23,234 nucleotides of DNA. It comes from Bacteroidales bacterium UBA3764 (GTDB taxonomy: Bacteria; Bacteroidota; Bacteroidia; Bacteroidales; UBA932). The stretch covers positions 1 to 23,234 of the forward strand of contig DFFY01000114.1 in assembly GCA_002371115.1 (NCBI GenBank). Direction: 5' to 3'. This document shows, in pieces, positions 1-6,754 of the stretch; position 1 is the first letter of the stretch, and each line of letters begins with the position of its first letter. The translations under genes and the position numbers were made by a program. The notes under the pieces were generated by a model that ran no database searches, was not told the origin of the DNA, and worked only from the letters and a program-made list of their open reading frames with translations.

Positions 1-200
1 AGGAGCAGGCCGCCCTCAAGAGCAAAGGGGACGATGAAGCCATGTACATTGACTATGACTTTGTACGCGCGCTGGAGTACGGCATGCCGCCCACCAGCGG
101 CATCGGCATCGGCATCGACCGCCTGACCATGTTCATGACCGGCGCGGAGAGCATCCAGGATGTCCTCTTCTTCCCCATGATGAGACCGGAAAAATTTTAA
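1..200 (+). CDS. lysS: Lysyl-tRNA synthetase, C-terminal end (partial)
   Basis: The open frame enters from the left edge (codons begin at base 3) and stops with TAA at 198-200, giving the last 65 residues. They contain class II aminoacyl-tRNA synthetase motif 3 (GIGIGIDRLTM), preceded by a DYDFVRALEYGMPPTSG stretch and followed by SIQDVLFFPMMRPEKF, the usual end of bacterial class II LysRS. The enzyme charges tRNA-Lys with lysine using ATP in the cytoplasm. The N-terminal anticodon-binding domain and motifs 1 and 2 lie outside the window. Six bases separate it from the PspC-domain gene, so the two are probably co-transcribed. The motif 3 context is specific, so I am confident. Confidence 0.95.
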   Translation, partial: EQAALKSKGDDEAMYIDYDFVRALEYGMPPTSGIGIGIDRLTMFMTGAESIQDVLFFPMMRPEKF

Positions 201-206
201 CTCGCT

Positions 207-410
207 ATGGCAAAAGTATTTACCCTGGACAGGCAGAACAAAAAACTCGTCGGCGTCTGCGCCGGCCTGGCCAACTATTTTGACATTGACGTCACCCTGG
301 TGCGCGTCCTGTTCATCGTGGCCACGTTTGCGGGCTGCTCGCTGGGTTTCTGGGCCTACATCGTCCTGTGGGCCATAGCGCCGAACGACACCAACATCAC
401 CACGGTGTAA
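207..410 (+). CDS. Small PspC-domain membrane protein
   Basis: This 67-residue protein is almost entirely one PspC domain. The N-terminal part reads KKLVGVCAGLANYFDIDVTL, the family signature, followed by one hydrophobic segment at about residues 33-60 (VRVLFIVATFAGCSLGFWAY). PspC proteins are inner-membrane proteins linked in other bacteria to phage-shock or envelope-stress responses; short single-domain forms are common in Bacteroidetes and mostly uncharacterised. No PspA or PspB gene is nearby. It sits 6 bases after lysS, and its TAA overlaps the ATG of the next gene (TAATG), suggesting translational coupling. The family call is firm; the role is not. Confidence 0.88.
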   Translation: MAKVFTLDRQNKKLVGVCAGLANYFDIDVTLVRVLFIVATFAGCSLGFWAYIVLWAIAPNDTNITTV

Positions 411-1312
411 TGCGGGTAGAAACCATTACATCGGCCCAAAATCCGAAGTTCAAAAATCTGCTCCTGCTGCAGGAAAAATCCAAAGCGCGGCGGGAGCAGG
501 GTCTTTTTGTGGTGGAAGGCAAGCGGGAGCTGGAGCACTGCCTCGCGGCCGGCTTCACGCTCCGCACGCTGTTTGTCTGTCCGGAGATTGCCGATGGTTT
601 GACGGAGGAGGGTGTTGTGTCGCAAATCTCTGGCCACCCTCGGCCAGATAAGAGGGAGGGGCCCGCTGGCGAAGCCAGTGGGAGGGGCCGGAGCGAAGCG
701 GAGGCGATTTGCGATACAATACCCTCCGCAGTTAATCCATTAGTTATTGAGATTCCGGAGCAGCTGTACCGCAAGGCGGCGTACCGGGAGAGTACGGAGG
801 GAATTATAGCGGAGGTGGAGTATCAGACACTGGGGCTGAACGACTTGCACCTTCCGGAGAATCCCCTGATCATGGTGCTGGAGAGCGTGGAGAAGCCCGG
901 CAACCTGGGGGCGGTGCTGCGGAGCGCAGACGCCGCCAAGGCCGACGCCGTGCTTATCTGCGACCCGCTCACGGACCTGTACAACCCCAATCTGATACGG
1001 GCTTCCATCGGCGCGGTGTTTACCGTCCCCACCGTGGCCGTATCGTCAGAACAGGCCATTGCATTCCTGCAAGCGCGTGACATTCAGATTCTTACCGCCC
1101 AATTGCAGGATTCTTCACTGTATTACGATGTGGACATGCGGCGCGGCACGGCGCTGGTGATGGGCACGGAATCCACCGGACTCACGCCCCTGTGGCGCAA
1201 GGCGGCCACCGCCCACATCCGCATCCCTATGCTGGGGCAGCTGGACAGCCTCAACGTCTCCGTTTCCGCGGCCATCCTCCTCTTCGAGGCCGTCCGGCAA
1301 CGCCAGGGGTAG
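410..1312 (+). CDS. TrmH/SpoU-family RNA 2'-O-methyltransferase carrying an in-frame repeat insertion
   Basis: This 300-residue SPOUT-fold methyltransferase should transfer a methyl group from S-adenosylmethionine to a ribose 2'-OH in rRNA or tRNA. The N-terminal substrate-binding part starts ITSAQNPKFKNLLLLQEKSK and includes FVVEGKRELEHC. The three SpoU motifs are visible: motif 1 EKPGNLGAVLRSADA (from about residue 160), motif 2 ALVMGTESTGL, and motif 3 IRIPMLGQLDSLNVSVSAAI near the end. I start at the ATG at 410, which overlaps the PspC stop, not the in-frame ATG at 368 inside that gene. Residues about 66-106 are not family-like (rich in G, R, P, E) and match a palindromic repeat element at 607-727; the family sequence resumes at IEIPEQLYRKAAYRESTEG. 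The insert sits between the N-terminal domain and the catalytic core and keeps frame. The RNA target cannot be told. Confidence 0.88.
   Translation: MRVETITSAQNPKFKNLLLLQEKSKARREQGLFVVEGKRELEHCLAAGFTLRTLFVCPEIADGLTEEGVVSQISGHPRPDKREGPAGEASGRGRSEAEAICDTIPSAVNPLVIEIPEQLYRKAAYRESTEGIIAEVEYQTLGLNDLHLPENPLIMVLESVEKPGNLGAVLRSADAAKADAVLICDPLTDLYNPNLIRASIGAVFTVPTVAVSSEQAIAFLQARDIQILTAQLQDSSLYYDVDMRRGTALVMGTESTGLTPLWRKAATAHIRIPMLGQLDSLNVSVSAAILLFEAVRQRQG
607..727 (+). repeat. Palindromic MITE-like element, full copy, inside the methyltransferase gene
   Basis: About 121 bp are bounded by 22-base inverted arms at 607-628 and 706-727 that match at 20 of 22 positions, and both mismatches would be G-U pairs in RNA. 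A weaker match extends the arms outward to 587-628 and 706-747 (32 of 42). Inside are smaller hairpins: TCTGGCC/GGCCAGA (629-635 and 642-648) and CTGGC-GAA-GCCAG (666-678). Two GGGAGGGG blocks (654-661 and 680-687) flank the second hairpin, and an AGCGAAGCG core follows. Parts recur at 8241-8325. No clear target-site duplication was found. Confidence 0.75.
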
Positions 1313-1376
1313 CTTCCGCAGCACAACGCAATCGGCGGCCCGTGGAGCTAACCATTTGACATATAGCAAGATACGA

Positions 1377-1410
1377 AAAATGGCTTATCCGTTTTGGAAT
1401 AAGCCATTTT
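1377..1410. terminator. Bidirectional intrinsic terminator between converging genes
   Basis: AAAATGGCTTAT at 1377-1388 pairs perfectly with ATAAGCCATTTT at 1399-1410 around a 10-base loop. The flanking A-tract on one side and T-tract on the other give a U-run for either transcript. It lies between the methyltransferase gene (ending 1312, plus strand) and ssb (ending 1455, minus strand), where a shared terminator is expected. Confidence 0.82.
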
Positions 1411-1454
1411 GCGTAAACGCCTTTTAATCAGCAAGTTGCCTCCATACGGCGAAA

Positions 1455-2069
1455 TTAGAACGGGAGGTCGTCCGTGGGCTCGGCGGCGGGCATGGGGCCC
1501 TGGTAGGCGGGGTTCACGGGCTGCGCGGCCGGAGCGGGCTGCGCGGCGCCTGCATATTGGGCCGGAGCCTGAGGCTGGTAGCCGGGCTGGGCCGATGCCT
1601 GATAGGCCGGTTGCGCCGGGGCATACTGCTGCTGGGCGGGCTGGCCCTGATAGGCAGGCTGGCCCTGCGGCTGCGCGGCATAACCGCCCTGATAGCCGCC
1701 CTGGCCATTCTCGCCTTCCGGACGCTTGCCCAGCAGCTGCAGCGTATCCGCCACCACCTCCGTGGTGTAACGCTTGTTGCCGGTCTGGTCCGTCCACTGC
1801 CGGGTGCGGAGCTTGCCTTCAATGTAAATCTGGGAGCCTTTGTGGACGTATTTTTCCGCCACGTCGGCGTTGTTGCGCCAAAGCACTACGGTGTGCCATT
1901 CGGTGTTTTCCCGCTGCTCGCCGTTGCGGTCCCTGTAGCGCTCGGTGGTGGCCAGGCGGATGGTGGCAACTTTGGCATTGTTTCCGGGATTCTGGGGATT
2001 GTTCTCAAGGTAACGTACTTCCGGGTCGCTTCCAACGTTACCGATTAGCATGACTTTGTTCAGTGACAT
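1455..2069 (-). CDS. ssb: Single-stranded DNA-binding protein
   Basis: This 204-residue protein begins MSLNKVMLIGNVGSDPEVRY, the typical start of bacterial SSB. An OB fold covers about residues 1-112 (TEWHTVVLWRNNADVAEKYV, GSQIYIEGKLRTRQW). A linker of about 80 residues, rich in Q, P, A, G and Y with repeated YQ-type units, follows. The protein ends DDLPF, the acidic tip that in SSBs docks repair and replication partners. It coats single-stranded DNA as a tetramer during replication, recombination and repair. The linker is long compared with many SSBs, which are often near 150-180 residues. The gene lies 69 bp downstream of aroE on the same strand and could be read from it or from its own promoter; I see no convincing box. 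Confidence 0.96.
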   Translation of the reverse strand: MSLNKVMLIGNVGSDPEVRYLENNPQNPGNNAKVATIRLATTERYRDRNGEQRENTEWHTVVLWRNNADVAEKYVHKGSQIYIEGKLRTRQWTDQTGNKRYTTEVVADTLQLLGKRPEGENGQGGYQGGYAAQPQGQPAYQGQPAQQQYAPAQPAYQASAQPGYQPQAPAQYAGAAQPAPAAQPVNPAYQGPMPAAEPTDDLPF

Positions 2070-2138
2070 AATATTATAGGAATTAAAGGTTTGCGCGGGT
2101 ATCCTGCTACACTGCGCATGGGCGAAGTTACAAAGAAT

Positions 2139-2855
2139 TTACAGAACTTTCAACATTTCTTCCACACAAGGTTCTTCCCCCGTGAAGAGCCGGTAACCGG
2201 CCACTGCCTGGCCCAGCATCCAGCGCCGGCCGCTCACGTACAGGCGACAACGGGCCTGGGAAAGTTGCGGAATCCGGTACTCCGCTTCCAGCACCACGGC
2301 GCCGGAAACCGGCAGGCCGGCAGGCACCGGAGCGCGTCCGGGGAGGGTGTAAACGATCACATCCGGGCGCAGGGAGGCCGCTTCCTCAAAAGACAGGGCC
2401 CGGCAGCCCAGTGCCGCCGCTTTCTCCAGCGAGCGACCGCACACCGTTACGGAACAGCCCAGGACCTGCATAGCATACACGGCCGCCCGCGCTGCGCCGC
2501 CCGTTCCCACTACCAGGGCATCGGCAAAAGTGAGGCCCGTCTCCTGCAGGGCCATCAGCACGCCGTCCACATCCGTATTGTAACCGGCATAGCCTTCACG
2601 ACAGGGAATCACCAGGTTCACCGCACCGGTGGCCCGGGCTTGGGGGTCCAGGACATCGACACGGGAAAAAGCGTCCTGCTTGAAGGGTGCCGTGACGTTG
2701 ATGCCGTCGTACTGTGTCAGGAACACCTGCCAGGCATCGTCAAAACGTTCGCAGTCCACCAGGTCATAGGTGTATCGGCCCTGATAGGCGGCCTTGACAA
2801 GAAGGGGGCTCAGCGAACCGGCCACCGGATGGCCTACGAGCGCGAATTTTTTCAT
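2139..2855 (-). CDS. aroE: Shikimate 5-dehydrogenase
   Basis: This 238-residue enzyme reduces 3-dehydroshikimate to shikimate with NADPH in the pathway to chorismate and aromatic amino acids. Substrate-site motifs are present: SLSP near residue 14, NVTAPFK with the catalytic lysine, GAVN and YNTDVDG with the catalytic aspartate. The Rossmann nucleotide loop reads VVGTGGAARAA. A C-terminal WMLGQAVAGYRLFTG supplies the conserved glutamine. The length is slightly below the usual 245-290, as in other compact AroE proteins. Its ATG overlaps the stop of the upstream membrane-protein gene by 4 bases (ATGA type), so the two are an operon, though no functional link is obvious. Confidence 0.94.
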   Translation of the reverse strand: MKKFALVGHPVAGSLSPLLVKAAYQGRYTYDLVDCERFDDAWQVFLTQYDGINVTAPFKQDAFSRVDVLDPQARATGAVNLVIPCREGYAGYNTDVDGVLMALQETGLTFADALVVGTGGAARAAVYAMQVLGCSVTVCGRSLEKAAALGCRALSFEEAASLRPDVIVYTLPGRAPVPAGLPVSGAVVLEAEYRIPQLSQARCRLYVSGRRWMLGQAVAGYRLFTGEEPCVEEMLKVL

Positions 2856-3859
2856 GGGCGGCGGATAAAGGTTTCGTGGATATAGGAAGCCAGGCCGCAG
2901 ACGGCCTGCGTAAGCACCTGCGACTCATGGTTGAGGGTGGCGAAAATCATGCCCGTACCAACGGGGATGTTCCAGATGCTGAGCAGGGCCCCGCACACCA
3001 CGCCGTGATAGGCCCCGAAGCCGCCCGGAACCGGCACCACGGAACTGATGCTGCCGGCAATCATGAGAAAGAAAGCGTCCGTCATGGTAAGCGTGGAAAA
3101 CGCCTGGATATCCTGCAGCGCCCACACGATGCAGGCGCTCATGAGCCAGTAAACAAGCCAGATGAGGGCTGTGTACAGGAAGAACAGCCATACCCGTTTC
3201 ATCTGCATGAAGGAGCTGAGCCCGCTGCCGATACCGGCGACAAAGCCCCACACCTTTTCCCAGAGCCCGCCTTTTTTCCGGAAGGCATAGCTGAGTCCCA
3301 GAAACGCAGCGACAAGCAGTACCACGCCGCCGAGTATCCACCACAGGACGTCGCTGCCTCCCAGGCCGGACATGCTTTCCACGAGGTAGGCGCCAAAGGT
3401 TTCCCACATGACCGCCACCAGCACGGCCGCCATGCCCATGGTGACCAGCCCGTCCCATACCCGCTCCATGAGCAGGGTGCCCAGCGCTTTGTCGAAGGTG
3501 AGAAGCCGACGGCCGTCCGCTCCAACCGCCGAGCGCTTGACCACATAGCCCAGCCGCGCCACCTCTCCGGCGCGCGGAATGGCCAGGTTCGCCGCCATGC
3601 AAATGTTGTAGGCGTTGAAGGTGGTGATACGGGACGTGGCAGGGTCGAAGGGCAGCAGCAGCATGCGCCAGCGGTTGCCGCGCAGGTAGAACACCAGCGC
3701 CCCCAGGAGCATGGACAGGATGACATATTCCCATCGGCACTGCTCCATGGCCTGCATAAACTGCGCCCAGTCTATGCTGCGGAGGCAGAAGTACACCAGC
3801 ACCACGGCCACGGCAATCCAAAAGGCGGATTGCAGGATATTTTTCGCTTTCTTATTCAT
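2852..3859 (-). CDS. Flippase-like integral membrane protein (LPG synthase transmembrane-domain family)
   Basis: About 335 residues with several hydrophobic helices (for example FWIAVAVVLVYFCLRSIDW near the N-terminus and ILGGVVLLVAAFLGLSYAF in the middle). Features typical of the lysylphosphatidylglycerol synthase transmembrane (UPF0104/flippase-like) family are visible: RGNRWRMLL, IPRAGEVARLGYVVKR and PVPGGFGAYHGVV. The separate aminoacyl-transferase domain of true MprF is absent, so lipid or isoprenoid-linked translocation is more likely than lysine transfer; the substrate is unknown. A possible start at 3865 adds two residues, but a TATCTTTG box at 3867-3874 is so close that the ATG at 3859 is preferred. 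It overlaps aroE by 4 bases. Confidence 0.85.
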   Translation of the reverse strand: MNKKAKNILQSAFWIAVAVVLVYFCLRSIDWAQFMQAMEQCRWEYVILSMLLGALVFYLRGNRWRMLLLPFDPATSRITTFNAYNICMAANLAIPRAGEVARLGYVVKRSAVGADGRRLLTFDKALGTLLMERVWDGLVTMGMAAVLVAVMWETFGAYLVESMSGLGGSDVLWWILGGVVLLVAAFLGLSYAFRKKGGLWEKVWGFVAGIGSGLSSFMQMKRVWLFFLYTALIWLVYWLMSACIVWALQDIQAFSTLTMTDAFFLMIAGSISSVVPVPGGFGAYHGVVCGALLSIWNIPVGTGMIFATLNHESQVLTQAVCGLASYIHETFIRRP

Positions 3860-3866
3860 AAACATA

Positions 3867-3874
3867 CAAAGATA
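3867..3874 (-). promoter_or_regulatory. Bacteroidetes-type -7 box upstream of the flippase-like gene
   Basis: On the minus strand the sequence reads TATCTTTG, matching TAnnTTTG. It ends only 7 bases before the ATG at 3859, implying a very short or absent leader. No strong -33 TTG was identified, so this is moderate evidence. Confidence 0.5.
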
Positions 3875-3887
3875 ACGAAAAAATGAC

Positions 3888-3895
3888 TATTTTTG
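3888..3895 (+). promoter_or_regulatory. Bacteroidetes-type -7 box upstream of the PfkB kinase gene
   Basis: TATTTTTG matches TAnnTTTG and lies 19 bases before the ATG at 3915. It shares the short divergent region with the minus-strand box at 3867-3874. A -33 TTG is not evident. Confidence 0.5.
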
Positions 3896-3914
3896 TAAGT
3901 AACCTCAGACGAAT

Positions 3915-4907
3915 ATGAAATCCATCCTTGGTATTGGCAATGCCCTTACAGACATTCTGGCCGTCCTTCCGGACGACAGCCTTCTGCAAAAGTATCACCT
4001 TCCGCTGGGCAGCATGCAGCATGTGGACATGGAAACCGGCGACCGTATCTGGGACGCCCTCAAGAGCTACGGCGTCAAGTACGTTCCCGGCGGCTCGGCG
4101 GCCAACACCATCACCTGCACCGCCATCTTCGGGATGCCTTCCGGCTTTCTCGGGAAAATCGGCAATGACGATTTGGGCAACCTCTTCAAGAGCACCATGG
4201 AGCAGTACGGCGTGCGGGCGCAAATGCTCTATAGCCCCAAGTCCAGCGGCCGGTGCATGGTGTTCATCACCGGCGCCAATGCGGAACGCACCTTTGCCGA
4301 TTACATGGGCGCCACGCTGGAACTGGGCCCGGACGACCTGTCCCTGGAGCAGTTCCAAGGCTATGACTATTTCCACATCGAGGGCTACCTGGTGCAGAAC
4401 CAGGAACTTATCTCCAAGGCCGCCCGCCTGGCCAGGCAGGCCGGGTGCACCATCTCCATCGACATGGCCTCTTACAATGTAGTGGAGTCCAACGACGCCT
4501 TCTTCCACAACCTGGTGGAGAATTATGTGGACATTGTCTTTGCCAATGAATCGGAGGCCAAAGCCTTTACCAAGAAAGACCCGCGTGCGGCCATCGACGA
4601 ACTGGCGCGCGTATGCGACATTGCCGTGGTCAAGGTAGGGAAAGCCGGGTCGATGGTGAAGTCCGGTGACGAATACCACTTCATCGAACCCTGGCCCGCC
4701 ACACCGGTGGACGCTACCGGAGCGGGAGACACCTATGCCGCCGGCTTCCTCTACGCCCATTCGCTGGGCATGCCGCTCCGTGTCTGCGGAGAGATTGGCT
4801 CCATCATCGCCGCCAAAGTGGTGGAGGTGATTGGCACCAAGATTGACATTCCCCGCTGGCGGGACGCCAAGGAGGAAATCCGTGCACTCATCGCCGCTAA
4901 CCAATGA
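3915..4907 (+). CDS. PfkB/ribokinase-family sugar or nucleoside kinase (adenosine kinase-like)
   Basis: This 330-residue cytoplasmic kinase has the PfkB fold. The N-terminal substrate region includes GNALTDILAVLPDD and the di-glycine hinge GGSAANTI. The second PfkB signature is DATGAGDTYAAGFL, with the anion-hole GAGD and catalytic base Asp272. FANESEAKAFT is the usual ATP-proximal NxxE segment. It phosphorylates the hydroxymethyl group of a sugar or nucleoside with ATP. The pattern resembles the adenosine kinase-like branch common in Bacteroidetes, but substrate cannot be settled from motifs. Its stop overlaps the ATG of the next gene by 4 bases, indicating coupled translation. Confidence 0.9.
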   Translation: MKSILGIGNALTDILAVLPDDSLLQKYHLPLGSMQHVDMETGDRIWDALKSYGVKYVPGGSAANTITCTAIFGMPSGFLGKIGNDDLGNLFKSTMEQYGVRAQMLYSPKSSGRCMVFITGANAERTFADYMGATLELGPDDLSLEQFQGYDYFHIEGYLVQNQELISKAARLARQAGCTISIDMASYNVVESNDAFFHNLVENYVDIVFANESEAKAFTKKDPRAAIDELARVCDIAVVKVGKAGSMVKSGDEYHFIEPWPATPVDATGAGDTYAAGFLYAHSLGMPLRVCGEIGSIIAAKVVEVIGTKIDIPRWRDAKEEIRALIAANQ

Positions 4908-5377
4908 AAAAGTATCTCCTTATCTTCCTGATATCCATGGTGCCGCTGGTGGAACTTCGCGGTGCCATTCCCGTGGCCGTGGGCATGGAACTGCCCATCG
5001 TCCCGTCCATTATTGTGTCTGTCCTGGGCAACATGCTGCCGGTGCCGTTCATCTTCCTTTTTGCCCGCCGTATCCTGGAATGGGGCAAGGACAAACGCTG
5101 GATTGGCGGTTTTTTCCGCTGGTGCCTGGAAAAAGGAGAGAAGGGCGGCCGCAAGCTGGAGTCCAAGGCCGGACGGGGGCTCTACTGGGCCCTGCTGCTG
5201 TTCGTGGGCATTCCGCTGCCCGGCACCGGCGCCTGGACGGGCACCCTCGCCGCCAGCATCCTGAACATGGACTTCAAGAAAAGCGTCCTGTACGTCCTGC
5301 TGGGCGTGGTCCTGGCCGGCGGCATCATGCTCGCTGCCTCCCTGGGCGTCTTCGGCGCCATCAATCTGGTAAAATAA
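4904..5377 (+). CDS. Small multi-drug export family membrane protein
   Basis: This 157-residue hydrophobic protein has the hallmarks of the Sm_multidrug_ex family (PF06695): an N-terminal helix, then MVPLVELRGAIPVAVGMELP, a second helix with LGNMLPVPFIFLFARR, and in the C-terminal half GIPLPGTGAWTGTLAA followed by a final long helix. The paired RGAIP and PLPGTGAWTG loops are re-entrant-looking and resemble the DedA superfamily. Despite the family name, transport of drugs has little direct support. It overlaps the kinase gene by 4 bases. Downstream it converges with the AI-2E-family gene with 48 bp between stops; I saw no clear terminator hairpin there. Confidence 0.85.
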   Translation: MKKYLLIFLISMVPLVELRGAIPVAVGMELPIVPSIIVSVLGNMLPVPFIFLFARRILEWGKDKRWIGGFFRWCLEKGEKGGRKLESKAGRGLYWALLLFVGIPLPGTGAWTGTLAASILNMDFKKSVLYVLLGVVLAGGIMLAASLGVFGAINLVK

Positions 5378-5425
5378 CGCCGCGCGGTGCCTTTCTTTGC
5401 CTCCCTAGCCAGCGCCACGGCCGCC

Positions 5426-6583
5426 TCAAATGAGCCAGCCGGTGTTTTCCTTGTCGATATCCGGCATCAGGCGACGCACGGCTTTGTGCTGATAGAAGAA
5501 GCGGGCGGCGATGACGCGCACCACCGTATAGACCGGAATGCCCACCAGGAGGCCCAGCGTGCCGCCAATCTGTCCGGCAATGAGCAGGACGATGAAAATC
5601 TCCAGCGGCGTGGACTTGATGCTGGTGGAGTAGATGATGGGCTGGTACACAAAATTATCGACCAGCTGCGCCGCTAACATAACGGCCAGGACGATGAGCG
5701 CAAACACCCAGATGGGCACGGCCAGGCCCACGCCGGCGCCGTATTTGAGCACCACGCACAGCAGTACGCCGATGACCTCGCCGATGAGCGGCCCCACGTA
5801 CGGGATGATATTGAGCACGCCCGCAATGAAGGCGATGCCAATCGCGTAGTCCGCCCCTACCCTGGCAATGAGCCACAGGCCCAGGAAGTCAATCAAGATA
5901 ACGCCCATCACCTCAATGACCAGGCCGATGAAATAGCGGGACAGCAGATGGGTGATCTCGTCGATGGTCCTTTGTACGGACGCTTCAATGTTGTCCGGAA
6001 CAAGGGCGCTGATAATCTTCCCGAACAGTTTTCCGTCCTTGATGAAGAAAAAGGAAATGAACACCACGGAAAACAGGCCGATAGCCACGTCCGCCGCCAC
6101 GGAAGCCACGGAGCCGATGAGCGACGTCACGCTGGACACGCTCATCACCGAGCGGATTTGCTCCAGCAGGAATGACACCAGGTTGAAGTTTTTCCCCAGC
6201 GCCGGAAACACGCCCACCAGAGAGTCATTCACCTGATCCAGCAGGGAGTTATACGGTACGTTCTGTGCATTCATGGCCGATGCATCCCGGACGATGTGTA
6301 GCACCACAGGGATGAGCTGCGTCACCAGCAGGGACGCGGAGAGCAGAATGACGACCAGCGTCACCACCGCCAGCACCGAGTCCGGCAGGGACTTGCCCTT
6401 AATCTTGATTTTGCTGAACATCCGCATGACGGGCTGCCCCAAGAGAGAAACCACAAAGGCGGCCAGGACATATACCAGCACGCTCCTGAAGTACCAGCAG
6501 GCGGCGCAAACCACGGCCGCCACCGCCAGTTTCATAATCCATCCGGACAGTCTGTCAACGTTCCTTTCGTTTTCCATCGTCAT
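5426..6583 (-). CDS. AI-2E family transporter (TqsA/PerM-like permease)
   Basis: This 385-residue membrane protein has the AI-2E (PF01594) layout: two or three N-terminal helices (LAVAAVVCAACWYFRSVLVY), a central soluble stretch of about 100 residues, then a hydrophobic half with GVLNIIPYVGPLIGEVIGVL and the conserved C-terminal FVYQPIIYSTSIKSTPLEIF and GIPVYTVVRVIA. Members export autoinducer-2, act as cation/proton antiporters, or are unassigned, so a quorum-sensing role should not be assumed. A second in-frame ATG at 6577 is an equally reasonable start. It has its own putative promoter at 6604-6611, divergent from cysS. Confidence 0.9.
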   Translation of the reverse strand: MTMENERNVDRLSGWIMKLAVAAVVCAACWYFRSVLVYVLAAFVVSLLGQPVMRMFSKIKIKGKSLPDSVLAVVTLVVILLSASLLVTQLIPVVLHIVRDASAMNAQNVPYNSLLDQVNDSLVGVFPALGKNFNLVSFLLEQIRSVMSVSSVTSLIGSVASVAADVAIGLFSVVFISFFFIKDGKLFGKIISALVPDNIEASVQRTIDEITHLLSRYFIGLVIEVMGVILIDFLGLWLIARVGADYAIGIAFIAGVLNIIPYVGPLIGEVIGVLLCVVLKYGAGVGLAVPIWVFALIVLAVMLAAQLVDNFVYQPIIYSTSIKSTPLEIFIVLLIAGQIGGTLGLLVGIPVYTVVRVIAARFFYQHKAVRRLMPDIDKENTGWLI

Positions 6584-6603
6584 GCCTTATTTTCTTGCGG
6601 GCA

Positions 6604-6611
6604 CAAAATTA
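6604..6611 (-). promoter_or_regulatory. Promoter of the AI-2E-family gene
   Basis: On the minus strand TAATTTTG fits TAnnTTTG, with a TTG about 20 bases further upstream, the spacing expected for a Bacteroidetes -33/-7 pair. The box ends about 20 bases before the start codon. Confidence 0.6.
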
Positions 6612-6725
6612 CGAAAGCAAACGCACAATTGCAATTTTGCCCCATTTTGTCCCCTCAAACCTTCCAAGATTAACCACACTTTCTCCAAAGGGCAGTCAAC
6701 GTTGCAATTTCTCGCGCAAAATGTG

Positions 6726-6733
6726 TATATTTG
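6726..6733 (+). promoter_or_regulatory. Promoter of cysS
   Basis: TATATTTG fits TAnnTTTG, with TTG at 6702-6704 separated by 21 bases. It lies 21 bases before the chosen ATG at 6755. Its position argues against the longer reading frame that would begin with TTG at 6731, inside the box. Confidence 0.65.
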
Positions 6734-6754
6734 CATGATTCAGATGCAAGTATT

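Noticed and set aside
2876..3886. Plus-strand frame of 336 codons opposite the flippase-like gene
   Set aside because: Its product is rich in His, Gly, Arg and Gln without hydrophobic or catalytic patterns, typical of an antisense frame of a membrane-protein gene.
3852..4904. Minus-strand frame of 350 codons opposite the PfkB kinase gene
   Set aside because: The plus strand holds complete PfkB signatures; the antisense product shows no recognisable family.
5426..6583. Quorum-sensing (AI-2 export) role from the family name
   Set aside because: The AI-2E family covers transporters with other or unknown substrates, and no luxS or AI-2 gene is nearby.
6731..6754. TTG start giving cysS eight extra residues
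   Set aside because: The TTG lies in the promoter box TATATTTG, and CysRS normally begins near the MRPLYLTNTL sequence at 6755.
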